Below are positions 8,121 through 16,145 of a DNA stretch of 64,000 nucleotides, one piece after another; positions within the stretch are counted from its first letter, which is position 1; each line of letters opens with the position of its first letter. The stretch is taken from NCBI RefSeq assembly GCF_900447215.1, contig NZ_UFYA01000001.1:2232001-2296000 (forward strand). Reading direction: 5' to 3'. The notes beneath the pieces are model-generated. The model had not been told where the DNA came from. It searched no databases and was given only the letters and a program-made list of their open reading frames with translations. This DNA is from Dermatophilus congolensis. Lineage in GTDB: Bacteria; Actinomycetota; Actinomycetes; Actinomycetales; Dermatophilaceae. The translations under genes were made by a program, and so were the position numbers.

Positions 8121-8963
8121 ATGGACTGGGGCCAAGCGCTCTCTCTCGGCGTCGTACAAGGACTCACCGAATTCCTCCCCATCTCCTCCAGCGCACACGT
8201 GTCCCTCGCCGGCCGTTTCTTCGGCAAAGACCCCGGCGCAGCATTCACCGCCATCACCCAGCTCGGCACCGAAGCCGCCGTCCTCCTCTACTTCCGTAAA
8301 GACATCGGCCGTATCGCCAAACGCTGGTGCAAAGCCGTCACCGGAAAAATCCCCCACTCCGACCCCGACGCCCGCATGGGCTGGCTCGTCATCGTCGGCT
8401 CCATCCCGATCGGTGCCCTGGGCATCGTCCTATCTGACCTCATCAAAGGCCCCTTCCGCAGCCTCTGGGTCACCGCAACAATGCTAATCGTCTTCTCCGC
8501 TGTCATTTGGTTCGCTGACCGCAACGCACGCCAAACCAAAGACCTCACCAACCTCACCATCAGCGACGGGCTCCGCTACGGACTCTGGCAAGCCTGCGCA
8601 CTCATCCCCGGCGTTTCCCGCTCCGGCGGCACCATCTCCGGCGGACTCCTCATGGGATACAGCCGCGAAGCAGCCACCCGCTACTCATTCCTCCTAGCCG
8701 TGCCCGCCGTCCTAGCCTCAGGCTTCCAACAACTGTTCGATATCAGCTCTGACCCAACCCCACCAGCCTGGGGCCCCATCATGGGCGCCACAACCGTGTC
8801 TTTCTTCATCGGATACGCCGTCATCGCATGGCTGCTGCGCTACGTCTCCACCCACAACTTCACCCCCTTCGTTATCTACCGCATCGCCCTAGCCATCGGC
8901 CTCATCATCGCCCTCAGCACCGGCACAATCCCCGCCATCGACCCCGGAACCAGCCAATCCTGA
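8121..8963 (+). CDS. uppP: Undecaprenyl-diphosphatase
   Basis: The 280-residue membrane protein matches UppP/BacA. The first signature, GVVQGLTEFLPISSSAH (residues about 10-26), supplies catalytic Glu and Ser residues. The second, LIPGVSRSGGTISGGLLMG, holds the conserved Arg. About eight membrane helices are visible. The enzyme removes one phosphate from undecaprenyl diphosphate at the outer face of the membrane and so recycles the lipid carrier for peptidoglycan and wall polymers; many homologues confer bacitracin tolerance. The ATG at 8121 was chosen because AAGGA at 8111-8115 is at the right distance and MDWGQALSLG is the normal family N-terminus. The longer frame from 8031 is not conserved. 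Length is normal for the family. Confidence 0.95.
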   Translation: MDWGQALSLGVVQGLTEFLPISSSAHVSLAGRFFGKDPGAAFTAITQLGTEAAVLLYFRKDIGRIAKRWCKAVTGKIPHSDPDARMGWLVIVGSIPIGALGIVLSDLIKGPFRSLWVTATMLIVFSAVIWFADRNARQTKDLTNLTISDGLRYGLWQACALIPGVSRSGGTISGGLLMGYSREAATRYSFLLAVPAVLASGFQQLFDISSDPTPPAWGPIMGATTVSFFIGYAVIAWLLRYVSTHNFTPFVIYRIALAIGLIIALSTGTIPAIDPGTSQS

Positions 8964-9116
8964 CCTCTCCCCCGGCGATCTGGCTCCTCCTGACCCACCG
9001 CACGGGTTAAACACCCATGCCCCAACAAAGGGCACCCAAACTCCAGCGATCCACCGCCACCTGCCCGATGAGGAATGCAGAAACACACCCCGCGGCAGCG
9101 AGAAGGAAGGACCACC

Positions 9117-9470
9117 ATGCTCGGCTTCCACGTGACCATCGTCCCTGCTCCTGACCTAGCTGCCTCCCGTTCCTTCTACGCCGCTCTCACTGGAACCGAC
9201 CCCGTAGTCACCAACGACGAATACGTCGGTTTCCAAATCGAAAACATGCACCTTGGCCTTGATCCTCACGGCACCCCCTCCCCCAAAGGAATCACCCCCT
9301 ACTGGTCCACCGAGAACATCACCAATCTGCTGCGAATCCTCGCCGACAACGGCGGAACCGTTTTGACTACCCCGTTCGATGTGGGTGGTGGACGTCTCAT
9401 TGCCAGGGTCTCTGACCCTGCCGGTAACGTCATCGGCATCACTGAAGACCCCGAACCAGCTCCAGCCTGA
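9117..9470 (+). CDS. VOC-superfamily (glyoxalase/dioxygenase fold) protein
   Basis: The 117-residue protein has the paired beta-alpha-beta-beta-beta pattern of the vicinal oxygen chelate fold. It starts VTIVPAPDLAASRSFYAALTG and ends with RVSDPAGNVIGITED, the usual last strand and metal-ligand region. Members include glyoxalase I, extradiol dioxygenases and antibiotic-binding proteins. Small single-domain copies like this often bind or modify a small molecule, but the substrate cannot be read here. The ATG at 9117 follows the strong ribosome site AGAAGGAAGG. The next gene begins 26 bases downstream, so the two may share a transcript. Confidence 0.8.
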   Translation: MLGFHVTIVPAPDLAASRSFYAALTGTDPVVTNDEYVGFQIENMHLGLDPHGTPSPKGITPYWSTENITNLLRILADNGGTVLTTPFDVGGGRLIARVSDPAGNVIGITEDPEPAPA

Positions 9471-9496
9471 CCTGCAAGCAAAGGAGAAGCGCCCCG

Positions 9497-10033
9497 ATGC
9501 CACCTCGCCTGCGCATCAAACGCATCATCGCGGCCGTTGTCGCTGCTGCGCTGGCCCTCATCGTGGCTGTCCCCGCTGGCCTTGTTTTCTTTCCTGTTGC
9601 TGATGAGCCCACAACATCGGATGCGATCCTCGTCGTAGGACCCCCGTTTCCGGGACGAGTTGCTTTAGCTGACAAGCTCATGCGCGAAGGGAAAGCCCGC
9701 ACCCTAGTTGTGGCGACTTTTGCTGGTCAAGAACGCCGTCAAGGCGTAACCATCTGCAACCAGAAGCAGCCTTACCCGGTTGAATGCTTTGTTCCTTCGC
9801 CTTACACCACGCGCGGTGAGGCGCAGAACTTCTCGCAGATGGCGCAGCGAAATAACTGGAATTCGATGCAGGTGATCACGTTCTGGCCGCACGCGAATCG
9901 GGTACGAACTCTTGTGAATCGGTGTTTTGACGGCAAGGTTGATGTTCTTGTCGCCCAAGACCATGTGGGCGCCCATGAGGTACTGCACCATATGGGCGGC
10001 TGGGCCAAGATGCTGACCTATTGGAGCTGCTGA
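9497..10033 (+). CDS. YdcF/DUF218-family membrane-anchored protein
   Basis: The 178-residue protein has one N-terminal membrane helix (IIAAVVAAALALIVAVPAGLVFF). A DUF218/ElyC-type domain follows: SDAILVVG opens it, the middle has GKARTLVVAT, a TRGEAQNFSQMA stretch matches the family's conserved Thr-x-x-Glu segment, and VITFWPHANRVRTLVNRCF matches the later S/T-x-x-x-H-x-x-R segment. Related proteins act in envelope precursor metabolism or vancomycin resistance, but the reaction of this subgroup is unknown. It lies 26 bases after the VOC gene. The final codons form one arm of a hairpin whose loop is the stop codon. Confidence 0.75.
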   Translation: MPPRLRIKRIIAAVVAAALALIVAVPAGLVFFPVADEPTTSDAILVVGPPFPGRVALADKLMREGKARTLVVATFAGQERRQGVTICNQKQPYPVECFVPSPYTTRGEAQNFSQMAQRNNWNSMQVITFWPHANRVRTLVNRCFDGKVDVLVAQDHVGAHEVLHHMGGWAKMLTYWSC

Positions 10034-10044
10034 GCAGCTCCAAT
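10020..10044 (+). terminator. Hairpin centred on the stop codon of the YdcF-like gene
   Basis: ATTGGAGCTGC (10020-10030) and GCAGCTCCAAT (10034-10044) pair perfectly over 11 bases. The three-base loop is exactly the TGA stop codon. The T-rich stretch TCTCGTTCTGTTCTT follows. This looks like a compact intrinsic terminator built into the last codons. Confidence 0.65.
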
Positions 10045-10115
10045 CTCGTTCTGTTCTTGCATCATCAGATGTTGGATGAGCACAAAGAGTTGCTGGGGCG
10101 GCATAGCCTGGTTGC

Positions 10116-11153
10116 ATGACATACCTGGTTCTCACAGCCAATGCTGGTGATGGCACCATCTCGACTTTGCGACTGACTCCACGTGAGGATGGTTCTGCCG
10201 CGGCGATGGATGTGCTTGCGACAAGCCCAGGCGGTAAAGGAAACTCGACTATCGCGGTCGATGCGCGTCGTGACTTGGTGTACACGACATATAAGCCCGC
10301 TACAGACAAAGACCAGGCTGGTATTGCGGTGCTTGAGCTGGACCGCTCCTGCGGCGCGCTGACTGAACTGCACCGGTTCGATGTCGATGCAAGTCTGGCG
10401 TATCTAGACCTGTCTGATGATGGTGAATTTCTTGTGGGGGCCAGCTACCACGGTGGTTTTGGTGCTGTATGGCGGGTGCGCGATGGGGTGATTGGTGAGC
10501 AAACCTCCCGGGTGGAGTTCGCGAACGTGCACTGCAGCCGGGTAGTGGGTGACCGGGTGTATTTCGTTGCGCTGGGTGATGATTTGGTGGCGCAGTATCA
10601 GTTGTTGCCCAATGGGTCACTGGTGGCTTTGGGTGGGGAAACCGTGGTGTTGCCTTTCGGTAGCGGGCCTCGCCATCTGGTAGTTGATGGCGATAACGCG
10701 TATGTGGTGACAGAGTTTTCTGGTGAAGTGATGCGCCTTTCGGTGGGAGTAGATGGTGCGCTGTCGCCAGGTGAGGCGATGTTGCAGGTGCGCCCTGATT
10801 CAGGGTTGCGGCACAGCCGGTTTGGGGCCGACCCGTTGGCAGAGGGGCTGGTGTGGGGTGCGGATGTGCATATTGCGGGTAGCTGGCTATTGGCATCGGA
10901 GCGGAATGCCTCGACGTTGGCGGTGATTAGCAGGGATGAGCAGGGTGTTTTGGGTCAGGTGGTGGACATAGTTACCACGGAAAAGCAGCCTCGTGGCTTC
11001 GGTGTGACGCCAGATGGCCAGTTTGTGGTGGCAGTGGGAGAAAAATCGACGACAGCGCGGCTATACCGCGTGAGTGAAGAAGGATCGCTGCTCGATATTG
11101 GGTCTGCGCAGGTTGGGGCCGGCGCGAACTGGGTCAGTTTCATCGAGGCCTGA
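10116..11153 (+). CDS. Lactonase-family seven-bladed beta-propeller protein
   Basis: The 345-residue protein matches the lactonase (6-phosphogluconolactonase, YbhE-like) propeller family. Repeated blade strands of the type GTISTLRL, DLVYTTYK, AYLDLSDDGEFLVGASY, GPRHLVVDGDNAYVVTEFSGEV and PRGFGVTPDGQFVVAVGEKS cover the whole length. The family's reference enzyme hydrolyses 6-phosphogluconolactone in the pentose phosphate pathway, but many members have other or unknown ligands. No signal peptide is present, so it should be cytosolic. No ribosome binding site precedes the ATG at 10116. TAGCCT at 10104-10109 lies seven bases before it and could be a -10 box of a leaderless transcript. It converges on the helicase gene with 16 bases between the stops. 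Confidence 0.8.
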   Translation: MTYLVLTANAGDGTISTLRLTPREDGSAAAMDVLATSPGGKGNSTIAVDARRDLVYTTYKPATDKDQAGIAVLELDRSCGALTELHRFDVDASLAYLDLSDDGEFLVGASYHGGFGAVWRVRDGVIGEQTSRVEFANVHCSRVVGDRVYFVALGDDLVAQYQLLPNGSLVALGGETVVLPFGSGPRHLVVDGDNAYVVTEFSGEVMRLSVGVDGALSPGEAMLQVRPDSGLRHSRFGADPLAEGLVWGADVHIAGSWLLASERNASTLAVISRDEQGVLGQVVDIVTTEKQPRGFGVTPDGQFVVAVGEKSTTARLYRVSEEGSLLDIGSAQVGAGANWVSFIEA

Positions 11154-11169
11154 TCTGTTGTTGGTCGTT

Positions 11170-14100
11170 TCAGTCGAGAAGGTTGCGTAGGTCTTCGACG
11201 GTGAGTGCGCCGCGCAGTGAAGCTGGATCGTTGAGGATTGTGTCTGCGATGTGGCGTTTGTGCTCTCCCAGGGCGATCACTTTGTCCTCAATGGTGTCTG
11301 TGGCGACCAGTCGGTACACCATCACTTGACGGTGTTGGCCGATACGGTGCGTACGGTCGATCGCTTGTTGTTCAGCAGCGGGGTTCCACCAGGGGTCCAT
11401 TAAGAACACGTAATCGGCTTCGGTGAGGGTGAGTCCGACTCCGCCTGCTTTGAGGCTGATAAGGAACACGGGCGCATCACCCTCACGGAATTCTTCGATG
11501 ACGGCGGCGCGGTTCCGGGTTGCCCCATCTAGGTATGTTGTTGTGATTTTTTCGTCGCGCAGCCGTGTCTGCACCATGTGTAGGTATCGAGTGAATTGGC
11601 TGAACACCAGGGCTCGGTGACCTCCGTCGATGACTTCGCGGAGCAGGTCCACGAGTACGTCGATCTTTGTTGAAGATATTGACGTCATAGCTGGGTCATC
11701 GGGGACGACTAATGCTGGTGCTAGGGCGAGCTGACGCAGCATCGTCAATGACGAGAAGATCGCTACTTTGTTGCGGGCCATGTCTTCGCTGAGTTTGAGG
11801 ACACGGCGGCGTTCTCGGGCTAGGCGGGTGTCGTAAGCGCGTCGGTGTGCTGGTGCGAGCGCTACACGCACGGTTTGTTCTTGTTTGGGTGGCAGGTCGG
11901 CGGCGACGTCTTCTTTGGTGCGGCGTAGCAGCATGGGGCTGATGCGTTTGAGGAGGTGTTCTGCGCGGGTGGGGTCGGTGCCTTCTTCGATGGGGCGGCG
12001 GTATGTGTCGGTGAAGGTTGCGGGGTCGGGTAGGAGGCCTGGTGAGGTGATGGACAGTAATGCCCATAGGTCCATGAGGGAGTTTTCGACTGGGGTGCCG
12101 GTGATGGCGAATCGGATGGGGGCTTTGATGTGGCGTAGTGCGCTGTAGGTTTTGGATTGGTGGTTTTTCGCGATGTGGGCTTCGTCGAGGATCATGCCGC
12201 TCCAGGGGATTTGGGCGAATTCTTTCTCGTCGATGCGGGCGATTGTGTAGGTGGTGATGACCAGGTGGGCGTCGGCGATGCGGTCGGTGATGGTGTGTTT
12301 GGATTTGCCGGTGGTGGTCAGGGTGGTGATGCGTAGGTCGGGGGTGAAGGTGGTTGCTTCGTTTACCCAGGTGTTGACGACGCTGGTGGGGGCGATGACC
12401 AGGAGGGGGTTGTTGTCGAGTTCGCCGTTGTCGTGTGCGGCTGCGGCGGCGGCGAGGACTTGGAGGGTTTTTCCTAGTCCCATGTCGTCGGCGAGGATGC
12501 CGCCGAGTTTGGCGTTCCAGAGGCGGCGCATCCAGGTGTATCCGTGGATTTGGTAGGGGCGTAGGTTGGCGTGGAGGGTGGCTGGTAGTTGGGGTGTGGC
12601 GTGGGGGGTGGTGAGGGTGTTGATGCGTTCGCGCCAGGTGGTTGCTTCGTGGGTGATGATGCCTAGTGCGGTGAGGTGTTCGTAGAGGCCTAGGTGGGCT
12701 GGGGTGATGTGCAGGGTGGTGCGGTCAGGGTCGATGAGGTGGCGGGATTCGTCGATGAGTGTGCGTAGTTGTGTGAGTTCGGGTAGGTCCAGGGGGAACC
12801 AGGCGCCGTTGGGGAGCATGATGTGGGTTTCGCCGGTGGCGAGGGCGCGGAAGAGTTCGGTGAAGGTGATGGTGTGGTTTTCGACGCGGACGGTGATGCC
12901 GAGGTTGAACCAGTCGGTGTGTTTGAGGCGTTGGGCGCCGCGAGCGGGGCTGGTGGTGCCGAGGTGGTCGTCGATGCGGAATTCGATGGTGGGGGTGCTG
13001 GGGGTGGGGTGGTATTCGGGTGGGTTTCCTTCGGTGGTGATGTGGATGTTGGGCAGGGTGGTGAGGGTGGGTAGGAGTTGGGTGGCGACGGTGATGAGGT
13101 CGGTGCCGCTGTAAGACTGGGTGGGGGTGAGGGTGGGGTGTCCGGCGGTGTTGGTGATGAATCCTGGGGGTGTTTTGGTGGTGGGGATGGTGTTGATGAG
13201 GTGTTGTTCGGCGGTGGTGTCGCGGTGGGGGTAGGTGGTGGCGGGGGTGTTGCCGTAGGTGATGGTGCTGGTCAGGGTGACGCGGTGGTTGGTGGTGAAG
13301 CGGGCGTGGATGTGCAGGGTGGGGTGTTCGGTTTGGGGCAGGTTGATGGTGGTGTCGGTGGTGAGGGTGATGTGTTGGCGTAGGGCGGGTAGGAAGTGGG
13401 TGGTGAATCGGGGGATGTCGGTGGCGGGGATGCGGATGGGTAGGGGGCCGGTGGCGAGTTGGCCGATGGTGGGGGTGAGTTGTGTGGTGAGGGGGGCTAG
13501 GAGGAGTTGGGTGTCGGTCCATAGGGCCATTCCGTGGGGGGATGTGCCGATGAGCCAGGGGTATGTGGTGGGTGGGGTGGGGGTGGTGAGGGCGCCGGGG
13601 AGGTTTTCGTTGAGGTTGAGTTCATGGTGGTGCAGGCGCAGGTTGAGGAGGATGTCGGTGGGGGTGGTGGGTTGGGCGGGGGTGGCGTGCATGTGCACGG
13701 TGGCGGGGGTGGTGAGGATGTGGGGGGTGGGTAGTTCGTGGCCGATGAGGTCGATGCCTGCGTTGGTGGCGGCGGTGAGTGCGGGCCAGATGTTTTCGCC
13801 GAGGGTGGCTAGGGGGAGTTCGTCGGGGATGTTTTGGTAGGAGTAGCGGTTGGTTAGGCGCAGGCGGCGGATGGCTATGAGGGCGTTGTAGTGGCTGGGG
13901 ATGAGGGTGTTGCGGTGGTTGTCGAGGTTTTCCCAGGTGATGCCGGTTTTGACCCAGCGGCCTGAGGGGCCTTTTTTCATGGGTCGGATGGTGATGTCTG
14001 GGGTGGTGGTGGGTGTGGTGGCGCCGAAGCGTTTATAGGTGGGGCGGGCTTGGGTGAAGCGTAGGGCTGCGGGGGTGTGGTGGGTGGTGGGGGTGGGGGT

Positions 14101-14562
14101 GCGTTGGGTGGTGGTGAGGGGGTGGAGGAGTTGTTCCCATTCGGGGGTGGCGGTTGGGGGTGTTTCGGGTGGGGTGGGGGTGGTTGTTCTGCCGAGGTTG
14201 ATGTTTTCGTTGCCGGGGCGGGTGCGGGTGTTGCGGGCGGTGATGATGGTGGCGAGGGTGTGTTTGCAGTCTTTGCGTAGGGGGCAGGTGCAGGTGCAGG
14301 TGAGCCAGGTGGTGGTGTCGTGTGTGTGGTGGCGGATGTGTGTTTCGTAGGGTTCGGGGCAGTTTCCGGTGACGAGGGCGCCGATGGTGGTGTGGCCGTC
14401 GGTCCATAGGTCGGTGACTTTGTTGAGGTGGGCGTAGGAGTGTGCGCGTTGGAGGGTGGTGGTTCCGTAGCGGTTGCGTAGGTGGGTGTCGTCCCAGTGG
14501 TCTAGCCATTGCAGGTCGGTGCGGTCGAAGGCGTGGGGGTGGTGGTTTCGACGCGTCGCCAT
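11170..14562 (-). CDS. SWIM-domain SNF2-family DNA-dependent ATPase
   Basis: The 1130-residue protein has an N-terminal SWIM zinc finger (C91-x-C93-x5-C99-x-H101), a long middle region, and a C-terminal SNF2 motor. The motor shows motif I DDMGLGKTLQ, motif II DEAH, motif III ITGTPVENS, then LVFSQFTRYLHMV, and the helicase C-terminal motifs LKAGGVGLTLT and IDRTHRIGQ. These are all the residues needed for ATP hydrolysis and translocation on double-stranded DNA. Bacterial SWIM-SNF2 proteins resemble RapA/HepA relatives and are thought to act in transcription or DNA repair; their exact role is unsettled. The ATG at 14562 gives the full SWIM region. The iclR gene ends nine bases upstream on the same strand, so the two may form one transcript. 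Confidence 0.9.
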   Translation of the reverse strand: MATRRNHHPHAFDRTDLQWLDHWDDTHLRNRYGTTTLQRAHSYAHLNKVTDLWTDGHTTIGALVTGNCPEPYETHIRHHTHDTTTWLTCTCTCPLRKDCKHTLATIITARNTRTRPGNENINLGRTTTPTPPETPPTATPEWEQLLHPLTTTQRTPTPTTHHTPAALRFTQARPTYKRFGATTPTTTPDITIRPMKKGPSGRWVKTGITWENLDNHRNTLIPSHYNALIAIRRLRLTNRYSYQNIPDELPLATLGENIWPALTAATNAGIDLIGHELPTPHILTTPATVHMHATPAQPTTPTDILLNLRLHHHELNLNENLPGALTTPTPPTTYPWLIGTSPHGMALWTDTQLLLAPLTTQLTPTIGQLATGPLPIRIPATDIPRFTTHFLPALRQHITLTTDTTINLPQTEHPTLHIHARFTTNHRVTLTSTITYGNTPATTYPHRDTTAEQHLINTIPTTKTPPGFITNTAGHPTLTPTQSYSGTDLITVATQLLPTLTTLPNIHITTEGNPPEYHPTPSTPTIEFRIDDHLGTTSPARGAQRLKHTDWFNLGITVRVENHTITFTELFRALATGETHIMLPNGAWFPLDLPELTQLRTLIDESRHLIDPDRTTLHITPAHLGLYEHLTALGIITHEATTWRERINTLTTPHATPQLPATLHANLRPYQIHGYTWMRRLWNAKLGGILADDMGLGKTLQVLAAAAAAHDNGELDNNPLLVIAPTSVVNTWVNEATTFTPDLRITTLTTTGKSKHTITDRIADAHLVITTYTIARIDEKEFAQIPWSGMILDEAHIAKNHQSKTYSALRHIKAPIRFAITGTPVENSLMDLWALLSITSPGLLPDPATFTDTYRRPIEEGTDPTRAEHLLKRISPMLLRRTKEDVAADLPPKQEQTVRVALAPAHRRAYDTRLARERRRVLKLSEDMARNKVAIFSSLTMLRQLALAPALVVPDDPAMTSISSTKIDVLVDLLREVIDGGHRALVFSQFTRYLHMVQTRLRDEKITTTYLDGATRNRAAVIEEFREGDAPVFLISLKAGGVGLTLTEADYVFLMDPWWNPAAEQQAIDRTHRIGQHRQVMVYRLVATDTIEDKVIALGEHKRHIADTILNDPASLRGALTVEDLRNLLD

Positions 14563-14571
14563 GGGGACAAA

Positions 14572-15342
14572 CTAGCGGCGGATGGTGACGGGGTTTGGTT
14601 CTGGGGTTCGTAGGGTACGTAGGGATTCGGTGATGCGTTCGGCGCCGTGGCGCATGTGGGTGAGGGTGGGGGCTAGGCGGCCGGTGGAGTAGTGGGACAT
14701 GGGCATGGCGACGATGAGTGATCCCAAGGCGGTGCGGTCTGCGCCGAGTATGGGCATGGCGATGGAGATGGTGGGTGGGTTTTCGTTGAATCGGTGGAGG
14801 GCGTAGCCGCGGCGTCGGGTGGATTCGAGTTCTTCTTTGAGTCTGTGGATGTCGGTGGGGGTGATGTTGAGGTCTGGTAGCCCGGTGTGGGGGTAGAGGT
14901 TTTCGAGGTCGGTGTTGTTCATGCCGGCCAGGAGTGCTTTTCCGCCGGCGCTTTCGTGGGCGGTCAGGAGTGGTTTTTCGACGCGGGTGGGTGTTGCTGA
15001 TTCGGAGATGAGGACGTGGAGGTTTCGTTCGACGAGGATGCCTAGGAAGGCTGATTCTTCGAGAGCGTGTGCGACTTCGCGCACGATGGGTCGGGCTAGG
15101 CGTAGCAGGCTTGCTCTGTTTCCGACCATTCCGCCCATACGGAACATGGCTGGGCCTGCCATGTAGGTGCGGTCGGGGGCTTGGACTGCGAATTGTCGGT
15201 ACATGAGTGTTGATAAGAGTCGGTGTGCGGTCGACGGTGCCACGCCGAGTTCGTGGGCTACCGCGGTGACCGTCACACTCCGGCCATCGCTGAGCAGTGC
15301 CAGTAAGCGAAGCGAATTGTCTACGGACTCCAGATACGCCAT
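14572..15342 (-). CDS. IclR-family transcriptional regulator
   Basis: The roughly 256-residue protein has an N-terminal winged helix (SVTVTAVAHELGVAPSTAHRLLSTLMYRQFAV). The C-terminal IclR effector domain contains LARPIVREVAHALEESAFLGILVERNLHVLIS, THESAGGKALLAGM-like AHESAGGKALLAGM, and RRRGYALHRFNENPPTISIAMPI. These are the regular family landmarks, so both domains are complete. IclR proteins bind small carboxylic acids and regulate catabolic or transport genes. Divergent thioesterase and PutP genes are the nearest candidates for control. The ATG at 15342 is given; a TTG at 15351, nine bases upstream, with AAAGAG before it is an equally possible start. The helicase gene follows downstream. 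Confidence 0.87.
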   Translation of the reverse strand: MAYLESVDNSLRLLALLSDGRSVTVTAVAHELGVAPSTAHRLLSTLMYRQFAVQAPDRTYMAGPAMFRMGGMVGNRASLLRLARPIVREVAHALEESAFLGILVERNLHVLISESATPTRVEKPLLTAHESAGGKALLAGMNNTDLENLYPHTGLPDLNITPTDIHRLKEELESTRRRGYALHRFNENPPTISIAMPILGADRTALGSLIVAMPMSHYSTGRLAPTLTHMRHGAERITESLRTLRTPEPNPVTIRR

Positions 15343-15661
15343 AAACGACAACCGAACTCTTTCTGTGTTTTCCCGACAAGGCCGGTGGGTGGTTTTCGAG
15401 GCTTGCCCCGGCTACCCGGATGCGTTCACGCCCCGAAGTCGCTATGAATTCACCTGTGAAACAACGGGATCAATGTCGACTGTGACGTGGCTCACGTTTA
15501 TCAGGTTTCCAGTGAATACCCAACCCGCCCGCACATGCAGACACATCCACGTCCAACCTGATCATGGCGATACAACTATGCGGCTCCCGTTCATCCACAC
15601 GCACAAACCTTCCGCTCAGCGGAAACCTCGCTCACCCCGCCACCCCACGTACCGTGAGCCC
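15343..15661. other. Intergenic region between iclR and the thioesterase gene
   Basis: About 320 bases between divergent genes hold no convincing coding frame. The only clear signal is the CRP-like dyad at 15481-15496. The region should contain promoters for both directions. Confidence 0.5.
15481..15496. promoter_or_regulatory. CRP/GlxR-like binding site
   Basis: TGTGA-N6-TCACG at 15481-15496 differs from the CRP consensus TGTGA-N6-TCACA only in the last base. GlxR, the actinobacterial CRP homologue, recognises the same dyad. It lies 166 bases before the thioesterase-putP genes and 139 bases from iclR. No activity can be shown from sequence alone. Confidence 0.4.
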
Positions 15662-16123
15662 ATGTCACATAGCGACACGCCCACCAACCCCGACAGCTTC
15701 GACCCCCTCAACCTGGACACCCTCAACGATCGCTCAGGAGCCCTGTGCCACCGCATGGGCATCACCTTCACCGAAGCAATCCCCACCCGCTTCACCGCCA
15801 TCATGCCCGTCGAAGGCAACACCCAGCCTTACGGTCTCCTCCACGGCGGAGCATCAGCCACCCTGGCCGAAACCGTCGGCTCCGCCCTGGCCATGCATCT
15901 AGCTGGCCCCAACCGCATCGCTGTGGGAGTCAATATCAACGCAACACACCACCGCGCCGCCGCCCACGGCAACATCACCGCAACAGCAACACCAATCGCT
16001 TACAGCCGCAACACTGCTACCTGCCACATCAGCATCACAGACGAAGACCAAAACCTCATCTGCACTGCGACTTTGCTCACAAATCTGCGTAACTCAACAC
16101 CCAAACCACACCAAAACCGATAA
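15662..16123 (+). CDS. PaaI-family hotdog-fold thioesterase
   Basis: The 153-residue protein carries the hotdog-fold signature of PaaI/YbdB thioesterases. QPYGLLHGGASATLAETVGSALA contains the HGG loop and the following helix with its Glu. The later strands (AVGVNINATHHRAA, NITATATPIAYSRNTATCHISI) match the rest of the fold. Such enzymes hydrolyse acyl-CoA or aryl-CoA thioesters such as hydroxybenzoyl- or phenylacetyl-CoA derivatives. The ATG at 15662 starts just before the conserved region; the longer upstream frame is not family-like. It is followed after 22 bases by putP on the same strand. The first residues up to about 20 are unusually polar and may be non-conserved. Confidence 0.82.
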   Translation: MSHSDTPTNPDSFDPLNLDTLNDRSGALCHRMGITFTEAIPTRFTAIMPVEGNTQPYGLLHGGASATLAETVGSALAMHLAGPNRIAVGVNINATHHRAAAHGNITATATPIAYSRNTATCHISITDEDQNLICTATLLTNLRNSTPKPHQNR

Positions 16124-16145
16124 TCACCTGAGCTACTTTGACGCA

